Shown here in pieces: positions 19,297 through 28,457 of a stretch of 34,209 bases of DNA (position 1 is its first letter; the number at the start of each line of letters is the position of its first letter). The position numbers and the translations under genes are program-made. The DNA lies in the IMG/VR virus record IMGVR_UViG_3300013099_000007, positions 1 through 34,209 of that record. One strand, given 5' to 3'. The notes beneath the pieces are model-generated. The model was not told the DNA's origin, ran no database searches, and saw only the letters and a program-made list of their open reading frames with translations. This DNA comes from a virus.

Positions 19297-21552
19297 TTAA
19301 TTTAGTAATATCGATGCTCTATTTCTTGATGCTGCTCCCAGAGTAATTGAAGGAAGTGACTCACTAAAAACTATTTCAACAGTATCACCTTTAAAAACTA
19401 CTATTTTGAATGTTATTCCAGCATCGTATCCTCTTGATGTCGCACTTTCACAAACGTCCCTTTTCCCATAATGTTCACTAGCATTATTTATTTTTACATA
19501 AAGGCCATAAGAATTCCCTACCGATGCTGTCACTCCTCCTGTAGACGTTGCAGCGGTTAATGACATAATTCCTGATCTTGGCATTGTAAAAACTCCTCCT
19601 GAATAGATTCCATGAGTATCTGTGTTTACACTATTCCATGTTAAAGTATTTCCGTCTGTTACGCTCTGACCACTAGAATCTTCTACGTCAACAAACACCT
19701 TCTCACTAGCCGTAATAGTTTGTGATCCTGAGTTTTTATGAATAGAAAACATTGTTCTTAAAGTAGTTCCTCCGTAGACACTGTAACCTGAATCATCACT
19801 AGAAGAATAGAATTTTATAATATCACCTTTTGAACATTGTTCGATAACTGTTGCCGATGAGCTAGTTCTAGCATTTGATTCATACGGTAATGTTGCAATT
19901 AACCTAGAACTACCTTTGTAAATTTGAAGGCCAGCATATCCTGCTGTTGATATCCCGCTTGAAGTTATTAGACCCGAAAGTGAATATACTCCCGATTCTG
20001 GAATTATGTACGAGTAACTCCCTTGATCCCATGCATTTAAATTGTCTTCTAAAACTGTGTCTAATTCTAATAGTACATTTCCTGAGGCAGTTATTGCTTG
20101 ATTTGCACTTAAGCGTGCCTTGAAAGCAACTTCTCTATTGCTAGTAGTCTCACTCATAGCAACATTAGATGACCAACCATCAATAGGGACTTTAAAATTC
20201 AAAATTGCATAGTCTCCATTCGCCCAAGTAAAAGGGGAGGTACTTCCTACAAAATTATAGATTTCATTAACCCCAGAATCAGTTAGTTCCATAGCTCGTA
20301 TAGTCGTTGAATTGTCTATGTTCATAGATCCATAGTAGTGTAATAATGAACCAGCGTCACGATATGTAGCAGATCCTACGATATTTCTATTTGATAACTC
20401 TATAACTTTGTCAGAATCTATAACAAGCCCATTAGGCATATCAATTATAAGGTCAGTCGAGTTGGGAGCACCAGCAAGTGCTACTTTAACTGCCACTTCC
20501 AACTCATCCCCTATCCTTTTACATAGCCCAGTATATGTCGTATTGGTCGTCCATGTCCCTGTTGGAGTAAAAGATTCCCAGTCAGTAGAAGGAGTCCCAA
20601 AAGTAGCCGGAGCCGCAGGACTAATCCTCACATTATCAAATCTAATCGCAAACTGATTTGTGTGAGTAGTAGCAACGTGACCGTAAAGCCTATATTGTAA
20701 ACTATCAGTAGCCTGAAAACTTATTTTAATAGATCCATTCTCAACCGCTTGTAATGCACCATCTGGAAACTCTATAATCTTAGCATTAATAATGTCATAT
20801 ATATAAAATACGACATCACCATCATTATAATTATCAAATAGATCAAAAGTATAATCCATTGAGAAGTCAACCATAGAATTTCTGTCAACATAATCGATAG
20901 TAAAGTTAGTTGCGAATCCTTCCCCTTGTGCGTTAGATGCTGGCTTTGATAAGTTAAAAGATCCGTCGCCTCTAAGTACAAATCCTCCCGCTGTTATTCT
21001 TGAAATCTGAACAGTAGTTGATCCGCTATCTGTGCCGTCTGGTTTCTCACCTGACTCATCATTATAAACATACCAATCATCTGCATTTTCTTCTGCATCT
21101 GGATTAGTACAGAAGTTTATTCCAGTTGATCCGCCGCCTGCTCCGCTACCTATTTCTGTCTCGATACCATCATCTGCCATTGTATACCAAAGGTTATTAG
21201 TTTTAGGGTATATTTTCTGGTATCCTGTGGCAGGAGTTGAAGGTATTCCACTCTCTTTAACTATTAAGCTATCGTCGAATGTTTTATTAGTTATTGTTTG
21301 AGCTGAATCCTCGTCTAATTGACTAGACCATGCACCATCCGTGTAATATCTCATTAAATCTAAAGTCGTATTTAAGTAATAATCACCCTCTGCAACTGCT
21401 TCGCCTTTAGCTGCTACATAAGCTGCGTCGTCTGCGAATGTCTGCATCCCTTGGGTTGAATCATTTGCGATAAGTTCTGATCTTATAGAGTTGAACCAAG
21501 AACTTGTGATTCTCTGATTATTTTGCCTTACTGGTATATCTGAAAAACCCAT
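19297..21552 (-). CDS. Tail fibre protein with carbohydrate-binding-like and C1q-like domains
   Basis: 751 aa. The N-terminus contains fibre-like phrases ('QTITNKTFDDSLIVKESGIP'). Around residues 140-320 there is a jelly-roll segment with 'CTNPDAEENADDWYVYNDES' and 'YRLYGHVATTHTNQFAIRFD', in the style of family 4/9 carbohydrate-binding modules. The C-terminal half has two C1q/TNF-like repeats: 'FKARLSANQAITASGNVLLE' to 'TMFSIHKN' and 'SGSQTITASEKVFVDVEDSS' to the end. Such domains form trimeric receptor-binding tips. It ends the late tail operon before the lysis genes, and its ATG overlaps the stop of the collar gene. Confidence 0.75.
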   Translation of the reverse strand: MGFSDIPVRQNNQRITSSWFNSIRSELIANDSTQGMQTFADDAAYVAAKGEAVAEGDYYLNTTLDLMRYYTDGAWSSQLDEDSAQTITNKTFDDSLIVKESGIPSTPATGYQKIYPKTNNLWYTMADDGIETEIGSGAGGGSTGINFCTNPDAEENADDWYVYNDESGEKPDGTDSGSTTVQISRITAGGFVLRGDGSFNLSKPASNAQGEGFATNFTIDYVDRNSMVDFSMDYTFDLFDNYNDGDVVFYIYDIINAKIIEFPDGALQAVENGSIKISFQATDSLQYRLYGHVATTHTNQFAIRFDNVRISPAAPATFGTPSTDWESFTPTGTWTTNTTYTGLCKRIGDELEVAVKVALAGAPNSTDLIIDMPNGLVIDSDKVIELSNRNIVGSATYRDAGSLLHYYGSMNIDNSTTIRAMELTDSGVNEIYNFVGSTSPFTWANGDYAILNFKVPIDGWSSNVAMSETTSNREVAFKARLSANQAITASGNVLLELDTVLEDNLNAWDQGSYSYIIPESGVYSLSGLITSSGISTAGYAGLQIYKGSSRLIATLPYESNARTSSSATVIEQCSKGDIIKFYSSSDDSGYSVYGGTTLRTMFSIHKNSGSQTITASEKVFVDVEDSSGQSVTDGNTLTWNSVNTDTHGIYSGGVFTMPRSGIMSLTAATSTGGVTASVGNSYGLYVKINNASEHYGKRDVCESATSRGYDAGITFKIVVFKGDTVEIVFSESLPSITLGAASRNRASILLN

Positions 21553-22328
21553 TATATAATCCTTATGTAGTAAACTACTTCAATTGATTCTGGTTGCATA
21601 TCCATGCTGTATAATGCCGACTGATCATTGTTTTGGGTTTGGACTGTCGCTCCTTCCATGTCAGTGTAATAATCAGTGGATAATTTACTCACATCATTAC
21701 CATTATTAGTCATTATCCCTCGTCCTGTCTTAGTTGTATAAGTAATAAGAGAGTCATTCCCAGAACCATTAAACGATTCATCGTGGGCCCCGGCAATACC
21801 ATTGTACTGATACCACTGATGGTTATGGTTCCCCATATAGTGCCAGTGATCATGGTCGTGAGTCATATCTTTCATATGACCAGAGTTCCCGACACCTGTT
21901 ATGGTAGATGCTCCGTCTTGCGTTGTAGTATTATTCCCCACTAAATATTTATCTGAAAGGTCAGGTGCATATTTACCATCAAGCAAACTAGAAACAACAT
22001 AAGTATCCCAAGATCCTGCGCCGTGAATTGCATCATAGTTAGTCTCATTTATAACTGCACCAAGACAAGGGAACCAACCCTGGTCGATAGGAACTGCACC
22101 ATCATATGAATGGTGAGGTTTAATATCTCCAGCACTCCAATAACCTGACGCTATGTGAGCTTTTAACCATTCAATAGAAGATGTACCAAGTGTTCCTTCT
22201 AATGTAGTAGCCACTCCCGATGCGTTTCTAGGTACTATATTCTCATTTAAAGCCGCTTTATATTGATTAACATCATCAACTTTTATTACTGTTCCTGTGA
22301 CTTTAGTTACTAAAGTTCCTTCTCCCAT
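21552..22328 (-). CDS. Tail collar-domain protein (T4 gp12 / microcystin-dependent protein-like)
   Basis: 258 aa. Residues around 150-185 read 'GVGNSGHMKDMTHDHDHWHY' and 'MGNHNHQWYQ', a histidine-rich stretch with several HxH motifs, as in the metal-binding shaft of short tail fibre gp12. It is preceded by 'LVGNNTTTQDGASTITGVG' as is typical of collar-domain proteins, and the C-terminus 'MDMQPESIEVVYYIRII' matches the usual '.qPes..v.YiIri' ending. It probably forms a trimeric, metal-stabilised receptor-binding fibre. Coupled to both neighbours by overlapping start and stop. Confidence 0.75.
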   Translation of the reverse strand: MGEGTLVTKVTGTVIKVDDVNQYKAALNENIVPRNASGVATTLEGTLGTSSIEWLKAHIASGYWSAGDIKPHHSYDGAVPIDQGWFPCLGAVINETNYDAIHGAGSWDTYVVSSLLDGKYAPDLSDKYLVGNNTTTQDGASTITGVGNSGHMKDMTHDHDHWHYMGNHNHQWYQYNGIAGAHDESFNGSGNDSLITYTTKTGRGIMTNNGNDVSKLSTDYYTDMEGATVQTQNNDQSALYSMDMQPESIEVVYYIRII

Positions 22329-23554
22329 TAGATTTCCCTCACTTTATAATATATTCGTTCACTTTTCATGTCATAATCTATTGCTATTATTTTAAAGTAG
22401 TCATCAGGTAAGATTGAAAATGCAAACTCTTCTAATGGATACTCAGCTTCTCCGTAAATTGATACACCATAGACAGGTAAAAACCCTCCACTAGCTGGGT
22501 ATGCAATCGTTGGATAGTCTATATTTATTTTATCTAAGATGCTTAATCCTAATCTCTCATGATTAAACTTAGTTGTTATTGTAAGCTCTCGTTTACGGCT
22601 ACTAAACTCGCCTCTAAGGCCGTCTAATACAGTTTGCCTACTTGTACCATTCGTTATGATGTCTAAGCCGATGTCCTTAGTTCTAACCCCAAATAACCCA
22701 ATACTTGTAGTATCTGCTGAAACTAATGAAGTATCATCCCACGTCCAGTGATTAAATACTCTATGTAGTCCACTTCTAAAGTTATCAATACTTTCTATGT
22801 TCTCAATCCCTGCTACTGATGCTTGACCGTAAAAGGTATATTGGTTTTCAGTAGATTCTTCTCTTGGAGATACATATAAAACATTATCTTCTATGTAGAG
22901 TGTCGCATTGGAGACTAATAAAATATCTTCTAATGCCGAACTGACTATTCCATTTTCTAGGTATGATTTATCATCAATTGTTACGTTACTTCCTACTGAT
23001 ATATTACCAGAGCTGACTGTAACTAAGTCACTAAATGGAGATTGGTCAACTAATGCTAAGATTAATTCTTCCATTGTATCGCCATTAGATATATCTGAAT
23101 AAGGAACTATCATTCGTTTAAACAAATACTCTAATCCGAAACATTTAAACTTTATTTTCTGGTCTTTTATACCTTGAGAAGTACCCTCATCGTTTATAAT
23201 CCCTTCAAATAGGGTTACTGCCTCGTCGTTAGTAAGGATAACCGCTCCGGCATTGACTGCACCACATTGTAGTTCGTAGTCGTTAATGTCCCAAATAATT
23301 TTAATTAAAGAATCACTTCTTTTATATTTAAACATTGATCTAAAACTATCAATATCAGAGAATCTTCCCTCTTCATTTGACATGGTAATAGAAAAACTAT
23401 TTATTTTTATAACCCCTACATCATATTCTGTTGAGTCGATTGATCTTCTAAGCTTAGAAATTGATGAAGCATCAACGCATTCAGTAACCTCTTGGTATGT
23501 AGTATAGACTCCATTAATATCAAAAGGTTTAATATAGATCCGTATCCTGCTCAT
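22328..23554 (-). CDS. Baseplate hub / tail-associated protein
   Basis: 408 aa, beta-rich, in the place of a siphophage hub (Tal/gp27-like) directly after the distal tail gene. 'MSRIRIYIKPFDINGVYTTY' is followed by 'SFSITMSNEEGRFSD', 'VTLFEGIINDEGTSQGIKDQ' and 'GLEYLFKRMIVPYSD', phrases expected in hub domains with 'e.GrF' and 'lf.G.i...' loops. It closes the tail tube and connects to the fibres. No peptidoglycan hydrolase domain is attached, so wall degradation during entry would have to come from elsewhere. Confidence 0.65.
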   Translation of the reverse strand: MSRIRIYIKPFDINGVYTTYQEVTECVDASSISKLRRSIDSTEYDVGVIKINSFSITMSNEEGRFSDIDSFRSMFKYKRSDSLIKIIWDINDYELQCGAVNAGAVILTNDEAVTLFEGIINDEGTSQGIKDQKIKFKCFGLEYLFKRMIVPYSDISNGDTMEELILALVDQSPFSDLVTVSSGNISVGSNVTIDDKSYLENGIVSSALEDILLVSNATLYIEDNVLYVSPREESTENQYTFYGQASVAGIENIESIDNFRSGLHRVFNHWTWDDTSLVSADTTSIGLFGVRTKDIGLDIITNGTSRQTVLDGLRGEFSSRKRELTITTKFNHERLGLSILDKINIDYPTIAYPASGGFLPVYGVSIYGEAEYPLEEFAFSILPDDYFKIIAIDYDMKSERIYYKVREI

Positions 23555-24366
23555 TAATCAACTACCTCTACTAACTTAATGTTAATGTCTATTCCTGTTG
23601 TATAAATGTTTGAATACCATTGAGGGATATAATCGTTTGCTGGCCTCATTAAATAAATGTCTTCTTTTCTATATCCAATCCTTTTGAATTGGAACTGATC
23701 CTCGTCACCACCACATAACCAGACTAATACTGGCAATCGATTGACATAAATTTGCTCTATTGCTGTTAAATCCGCATCGTTGTTCCAATATTTGAGCTTT
23801 AAATCGACTTTAAAGCCCCCCACCTGACTAACAAAATTACTTTTACCAGATAACATTTTACTAATTTTTCGGTTTGTCGAGTGGGATGGTTTCTTTATTT
23901 CTGGAAATGCCTCTAATTGTCTCATAGTTTTTAGAATTAGTAGCTGTTTTAGAACCTTGTCTTCGTCAACTGTTTGGCACCCTGTAATTATCAGCTTTAT
24001 TTTGCTTGTTGATACCTCGGTAAAATTGAACTCTGTGGTTGAATCACTGTTAGTTGTTTCACTTATTACAGTTGAAAAATCCTGCCATCCTGCATCTTCG
24101 TATTGGATTGTAAATGATTTAAAGTTATGTCCAATAAGAATGATTGTATCTATCGACTCATGGTCGCCTGTATTGACTTCAATAGTTGTATTTGCTGCAT
24201 CGGTTGAATCTGTAGTCGCCCATGCGCTATTATTACTTCTATTTCTAGTAAAATCTACTATGTCTTGTCCGTTATCGGTTGCTACTGTATCGGTTACTGT
24301 CATAGTTATATTTGGATTATCCATGTCGATGTAATTTTTATCAAATAATTTTATCTGCGAACCCAT
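23554..24366 (-). CDS. Distal tail-like protein
   Basis: 270 aa, immediately after the tape measure gene with a coupled start (TAATG). A galectin-like central portion ('GDHESIDTIILIGHNFKSFT') and 'FKVDLKLKYWNNDADLTAIE' plus 'YVNRLPVLVWLCGGDEDQFQ' near the C-terminus fit proteins at the end of the tail tube. Assigned mainly by place between tape measure and hub. Expected to form a hexameric ring that anchors hub and fibres. Confidence 0.6.
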   Translation of the reverse strand: MGSQIKLFDKNYIDMDNPNITMTVTDTVATDNGQDIVDFTRNRSNNSAWATTDSTDAANTTIEVNTGDHESIDTIILIGHNFKSFTIQYEDAGWQDFSTVISETTNSDSTTEFNFTEVSTSKIKLIITGCQTVDEDKVLKQLLILKTMRQLEAFPEIKKPSHSTNRKISKMLSGKSNFVSQVGGFKVDLKLKYWNNDADLTAIEQIYVNRLPVLVWLCGGDEDQFQFKRIGYRKEDIYLMRPANDYIPQWYSNIYTTGIDINIKLVEVVD

Positions 24367-26585
24367 TAAATACTCCCTGTGCCTAGTGTGCGCCTTTCAA
24401 GAATGGTAGCTTCTATAAATTCCCCGACATCATCCCTGAATGAAAGTTCAATTCCTGTTGTTCCAGAAGCCTGGCCCTCTTCCATGAGGGCTTCCGCCTC
24501 TCGCTGTGCGCGCACCGATCCTATTACTTCTTCAAAATTTTGTCTTGGGGCCACTATTTCCCCTTGTTGCATTAATGCTGGGACTGAGTCTACACCGGCC
24601 CTGCCACCTGTTACTAGGCCACCCGCTGCAAAACCTTTTATCGCTGTTGCTGCTATTGTTGCTACGTTTGCATATCCTGCCGCCTTGGCAACGCCTGCTA
24701 AAGCAACGTTTGGAGCTGGATAAACTGCCAATGCTTGAGCTGCTGCCACGTTGGTTGACACGATTGCTTGAGCTATTGCCGCGGCTTTTGAGATTGCGAA
24801 CGTAAGTTTGTTTTGTTCCCCAGAAATGGCAACGGCTAAGTTACTTAGGTTTCTGGCCAGACTGATATAGTTATTAGCATAGGTCTGTTGGAGTTTTGCT
24901 TTTGCAAGATCCGTCTTTAATTGATCGTCTAATGCTTTTTTATCAGCAATCGCCTTATCTTTTCTTAATTTATCATCAGTATCTTTTTGTAATTTTATTC
25001 TATCTTGTTGGAATTTTTGGTCTTGAGCTAATTTCTGTTCCTTCTTTAATGCATCTCTCTCTAAATCTTCAAAAAAAGCCTGATCTTCAATCTCTCTTCT
25101 GGCTTCAATTTCACCAAATAGTTTTTCCTCTAAGTTTGCTATAGGATCTTCGCCCTCGTTTTCCTCTGGTCTCATTAAACTTATTGGAGTAGCCACGAGT
25201 GACTCTATCTCTTTTTTTAGATCGATTATTTTTACTTTTGTCTCTTCTACAAAAGAGGTATTAAAACGAGCATTTTTTGAGGCGGCTTCAAGGTCTTTTA
25301 TTTTTCTAGTTAAACGCTGTAACTCTGTTATTGGACGTTTTGTTACCTCTGCTAGTTTCTCTGCTGATATTATAGGTGACGTGAAGGCTTTTCCTAATTT
25401 AATAGTACCATTAATAACCGATGCAAGACCCTTCGCTGTTTTAGTAAAGATTGGTGCAAGTTCAATTAAGGCTAACCCAAACTCCTTTATTGAAGGGGCG
25501 AGTTCTTCTCCAAGAGTAATAGCTGCTATTTCAAATTGTTTATTTAATAATTTTAGCGTATTTTCTAAACTCTGAGATTGGTTTGTATATGCATCATTCA
25601 ATGTCGTTGCTGTTTCAGTGTCATTATTAAGGTCAGTTAGAACGCTGTTAAAAGCCTTGCCCTCGTTTGCTGTCAGTGCAAAAATAATCCCCTGCGCTTC
25701 TACTGATCCAAATAATTTAGTTACGGAATCCTTTGTAAATTTAGCGTTGTCAGTTAGTTGACTAAGGAACCCACTCAACCCTTTGCTTCTTAGTGAAGCA
25801 GCGTTGAACTCAATCCCTAGACGTTTAGCTTCTTTTGCAGCATCAGCGGTTGGTTTTGCGATATTTGCCAGGACTGCTTTTAACCCCGAGTAAGCGGTAG
25901 TAGTTTTAACACCTGCCAAAGTAACAGCACTAACGGCACCAAGGAGTTCATTAAGTTCAACACCCATCGCAGCAGCAGAGCTTCCGACAATACCGAAACC
26001 ACTTGCTAACTGTTCGATCGTTGTTTTACCACGTTTTTGCGCAGTAAAAAACTTAGATGCTACTTGCTCTGCATCCTCGGCTTCAAGCCCAAATGCGTTC
26101 ATTGCAGATGTCATACCATCTGTAGCTACTGAGACATTAGTAAGTCCTGCAACAGCTAGTTTAGCAGAAACACCTAATACTTTAACGGCCTGACTAGCAT
26201 CGATCCCTGCTGAAACCGTATCAAATAATGATTTATTTAAGTTACCCATTGCAACAGGTACTTTTCTATTAAGCTCTATAACTTCGGCAGTCATGTCTTT
26301 AAAGCCCTGCTCTAGTCCCTTTGCTCCAAAAGAAGAGTCATCTAAAAGTGTTTTAACTCCTAGTAACTCGTTTTCAAATGTAGCAAACTTTTTAACACTA
26401 AAGGCGATAGAAGCACCAAGTGCAGCAAATGCAGCGGCTCCGACTATTGCAACATTTTTTAATGATTTACCTGTTTTAATTACACTGCTATCAATGTCAT
26501 TAAGGTCTTTGTCGACACCCTTAAGCTGTGATCTAAGTTTCCTAGTGTCACCATCAAATTCAATAATTATTTTATCGTTAGCCAT
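24366..26585 (-). CDS. Tail tape measure protein (TP901-type)
   Basis: 739 aa, consistent with a tail of about 110 nm if the usual 0.15 nm per residue applies. 'MANDKIIIEFDGDTRKLRSQ' opens the protein; the hydrophobic 'VGAAAFAALGASIAFSV' near 48-65 and the conserved TP901 core 'TVSAGIDASQAVKVL', 'DGMTSAMNAFGLEAEDAEQV' and 'LASGFGIVGSSAAAMGVELN' are present. A charged coiled coil around 500-580 and a hydrophobic alanine-rich C-terminus ('AGYANVATIAATAIKGFAAG') follow. It sets tail length and is ejected with DNA. AAGGA lies before ATG 26585, overlapping the chaperone fusion stop. Confidence 0.9.
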   Translation of the reverse strand: MANDKIIIEFDGDTRKLRSQLKGVDKDLNDIDSSVIKTGKSLKNVAIVGAAAFAALGASIAFSVKKFATFENELLGVKTLLDDSSFGAKGLEQGFKDMTAEVIELNRKVPVAMGNLNKSLFDTVSAGIDASQAVKVLGVSAKLAVAGLTNVSVATDGMTSAMNAFGLEAEDAEQVASKFFTAQKRGKTTIEQLASGFGIVGSSAAAMGVELNELLGAVSAVTLAGVKTTTAYSGLKAVLANIAKPTADAAKEAKRLGIEFNAASLRSKGLSGFLSQLTDNAKFTKDSVTKLFGSVEAQGIIFALTANEGKAFNSVLTDLNNDTETATTLNDAYTNQSQSLENTLKLLNKQFEIAAITLGEELAPSIKEFGLALIELAPIFTKTAKGLASVINGTIKLGKAFTSPIISAEKLAEVTKRPITELQRLTRKIKDLEAASKNARFNTSFVEETKVKIIDLKKEIESLVATPISLMRPEENEGEDPIANLEEKLFGEIEARREIEDQAFFEDLERDALKKEQKLAQDQKFQQDRIKLQKDTDDKLRKDKAIADKKALDDQLKTDLAKAKLQQTYANNYISLARNLSNLAVAISGEQNKLTFAISKAAAIAQAIVSTNVAAAQALAVYPAPNVALAGVAKAAGYANVATIAATAIKGFAAGGLVTGGRAGVDSVPALMQQGEIVAPRQNFEEVIGSVRAQREAEALMEEGQASGTTGIELSFRDDVGEFIEATILERRTLGTGSI

Positions 26586-27278
26586 TTTTCTTCCTTGCTA
26601 TGGCGGCCTCATGGGCCTTTTTAATCATGTTATCTTTGTCTTTGTCAATCTTCATGGGGACTACTTCGGTTAGTCTTTTACTTTTTATTGTTTTACCATG
26701 TAGACTTGCCTCTAGTTCCATCCTCATATTCCTTCTATCCAGAATTGATTTAATTCTCCAGTCCACCTCTTTCATAGTCATGGCCCAAATATATTCTGTA
26801 GACCACCCATATTCACTAGATAATAAGTCAAAAATATCACACCAATTTACTTCTTCTTCTTCTTGGTTTTCGTTATTACCTTTTTTTTTACAGACTTTTC
26901 TCTAGGCTCTGGCCTACTTGCTCCAATATTTTCCATTAAAGCATTAACTAGCCCCATTTTTTCTTCCCAACCAGAGACCATATTCCGCAATAACTCTACA
27001 CCGCCTAGTTCCTGCTCTATTTCTTCACCATCTTCGGTAATAAAAGTTACTATTTTGCTTTTGAAAATAAGTTTATCCTCATCTTTTATTAGTCTAAAGA
27101 CAATTCGAGATATCTCTTTTAAATTAACCTCTTCAAATATGGCCATAATCTCGTCGGCACCATAAGTTTCACCAATCCATGCCTCGTCTGCTAGATTAAT
27201 CGGTCTAAGCGTTAGCTCTTTTTTAAGTGCCCTTAATTTTAATTTAGATTCTTTAGGTTTCATTTGCATTAAATTCAT
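26578..27278 (-). CDS. Tail assembly chaperone fusion (GT), made by programmed -1 frameshift
   Basis: Predicted 233 aa: 133 codons in the first frame from ATG 27278, then a -1 shift at the slippery A AAA AAG (26886-26880), then 100 residues in the other frame to the stop at 26578. The second frame has no stop between 26880 and 26578 and reads 'GNNENQEEEEVNWCDIFDLL', then 'SSEYGWSTEYIWAMTMKEVD', a pattern typical of the T part of GT chaperones ('W..iy.m...ev.w'). The MTMKEV... stretch starting at 26781 is thus part of this fusion and not a separate gene. It binds the tape measure protein during tail assembly. Confidence 0.85.
26847..27278 (-). CDS. Tail assembly chaperone (G form)
   Basis: 143 aa, the product without frameshift. 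Residues about 20-110 are the globular part ('LKKELTLRPINLADEAWIGE', 'ADEIMAIFEEVNLKEISRIV', 'EIEQELGGVELLRNMVSGWE'), and the C-terminus is lysine-rich because of the slippery A-run and a GAAG repeat. Lies just before the tape measure gene, as in lambda G. G and GT act together to coat the tape measure protein. The ribosome binding site is weak. Confidence 0.8.
   Translation of the reverse strand: MNLMQMKPKESKLKLRALKKELTLRPINLADEAWIGETYGADEIMAIFEEVNLKEISRIVFRLIKDEDKLIFKSKIVTFITEDGEEIEQELGGVELLRNMVSGWEEKMGLVNALMENIGASRPEPREKSVKKKVITKTKKKKK
26880..26886 (-). other. Programmed -1 frameshift site A AAA AAG
   Basis: Minus-strand heptamer A AAA AAG inside a run of nine A. The zero frame reads AAA AAG here (G-form codons) and the -1 frame continues open into the T extension. 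Same heptamer as the classical dnaX and lambda-like chaperone slippery sites. A downstream structure was not identified by eye. Confidence 0.85.
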
Positions 27279-27280
27279 AT

Positions 27281-27309
27281 TGTTATTCTCTCATGTATTA
27301 AGTTAGTAT
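27281..27309 (+). promoter_or_regulatory. Candidate sigma70-type promoter for the antisense RHH gene
   Basis: Plus strand TTGTTA (27281-27286), exactly 17 bases, then TAGTAT (27304-27309), each four of six consensus bases, 31 bases before ATG 27341. The gene reads against all surrounding late genes, so it needs its own promoter. Confidence 0.45.
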
Positions 27310-27340
27310 TAAACAGAATATTAGTACGGATAAAACAAGT

Positions 27341-27577
27341 ATGACAAAACAAAAATTATCAGAAAGGGTAGAAATTAGATTAAGCCCTTATGAAAAAAAC
27401 TTTATTAAAGGTCTAGCTAACCTATATGCCGGAGGTAATATCTCTTTATTTTTAGTTTATGCTGCCTTTAATTCAGATAGAAAGATGTTGGGCGAAAATG
27501 ATTTAAGAGAGTCTAATAGGAGTCTAAGGAAGGGGCGGCGAACCACCCCTAAGAACAATACTAAACAGTTGGAGTAA
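27341..27577 (+). CDS. Ribbon-helix-helix-like DNA-binding protein, antisense within the tail genes
   Basis: 78 aa: 'MTKQKLSERVEIRLSPYEKN' gives the N-terminal beta-strand and first helix of an RHH fold (RVEIRLS...), 'FIKGLANLYAGGNISLFLVY' the rest, and the C-terminus 'KGRRTTPKNNTKQLE' is basic and unstructured. It has no strong ribosome binding site and overlaps the end of the major tail protein gene by 17 bases on the other strand. It is the only rightward gene outside the 15-17 kb unit. Likely a transcription repressor or accessory 'moron'; MobC-like mobilisation proteins are the alternative, but no relaxase is present. Confidence 0.65.
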   Translation: MTKQKLSERVEIRLSPYEKNFIKGLANLYAGGNISLFLVYAAFNSDRKMLGENDLRESNRSLRKGRRTTPKNNTKQLE

Positions 27578-28448
27578 TGTGTCTAATAGACAATACACCA
27601 TCTCTAGTTGAATCATAAAATGCCTGTGCTGTAATCTCGGCAACAGACCACTCAAACTTAGTAAAACCAAAAGGCATACCAGTTAATTTAGCTCTGTATA
27701 CATCAATTTCAAACATCTCAGATGTTCCACGTTGTTGAGAATAGACCATAAGTCCAACCTCAGGAACAACCGCAGTAGCACCACCAACAACTAAATCCAT
27801 TGACTTGCTGTTTGGAGGTCTAACTTCAAATGTAGCAGTATCACCGGCAGTCATTGCCACTGTTCCACTACCACCTGTTAGTTCAACACCGTAACCGGTA
27901 ATACTAACCGTAGCTCCTGAATCAGGAACAGTTACAGGAATTGCTGTTATCTTAAGAAGATCACTCTCATAAGATCCATCTACTCCTCTAGCAAAGTCAA
28001 CATCACTAGATACATATACATCTACTGTTGTAGTTGTAGCTGCTTTAACAACATACTTACCAAACTTTAATTCATCTTCTTCACCTGTTTCAATGCCTAC
28101 TGAAGCTATACCAGTAGTGGCTTCTACTAATGTACCACTTTTATTAGTAAGAACTGTAACACTACCGTTTGCCTCGGCAGCATTTTCTGTTGGAGCTTTT
28201 CCATATGCTAACTCTAGTAAAAAGTTATCATACTGTCCTACACTTAAAGAAATTTCAGCTGTTGAAGGGCCGTTTTCTATCGCCCAAGGGAATTTCTGGC
28301 TTCCGCCTGTTAATGAAATTAGTTCACTGTTAATCGCTATTGATGAACTGTCTAAAACTTTTGCGATTCCGTAAAATTCACCTGTAGTCCGATTGTATGG
28401 GGCTACTGAATGAATCCCAAAGATCGTTCTTGGATCACTTAATGCCAT
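27561..28448 (-). CDS. Major tail protein
   Basis: 295 aa with AGGAGG five bases before ATG. Located between tail terminator and assembly chaperone, the standard place of the tail tube gene. Begins 'MALSDPRTIFGIHSVAPYNR', includes 'GEFYGIAKVLDSSSIAINSE' (N-terminal strand-loop that contacts the next ring), 'TAEISLSVGQYDNFLLELAY' and, at the end, 'PFGFTKFEWSVAEITAQAFY'. A mid-region beta insert of about residues 85-195 (Thr/Val/Gly-rich) may be an added immunoglobulin-like decoration. Forms the hexameric tube. Confidence 0.8.
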   Translation of the reverse strand: MALSDPRTIFGIHSVAPYNRTTGEFYGIAKVLDSSSIAINSELISLTGGSQKFPWAIENGPSTAEISLSVGQYDNFLLELAYGKAPTENAAEANGSVTVLTNKSGTLVEATTGIASVGIETGEEDELKFGKYVVKAATTTTVDVYVSSDVDFARGVDGSYESDLLKITAIPVTVPDSGATVSITGYGVELTGGSGTVAMTAGDTATFEVRPPNSKSMDLVVGGATAVVPEVGLMVYSQQRGTSEMFEIDVYRAKLTGMPFGFTKFEWSVAEITAQAFYDSTRDGVLSIRHITPTV

Positions 28449-28457
28449 GATGGCCTC

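Noticed and set aside
23957-24334. 125-aa rightward frame within the distal tail gene
   Set aside because: Lies wholly opposite a well-supported coupled gene and has hydrophobic shadow composition without a ribosome binding site.
24379-24805. Two overlapping rightward frames opposite the tape measure gene's C-terminus
   Set aside because: They mirror the alanine-rich end of the tape measure protein (low complexity Pro/Ala or Leu/Arg) and compete with each other; no initiation signal.
26578-26781. Separate 67-aa gene starting MTMKEV
   Set aside because: It is the C-terminal part of the frameshift GT product; the open -1 frame from the slippery site runs directly into it and its ATG has no ribosome binding site.
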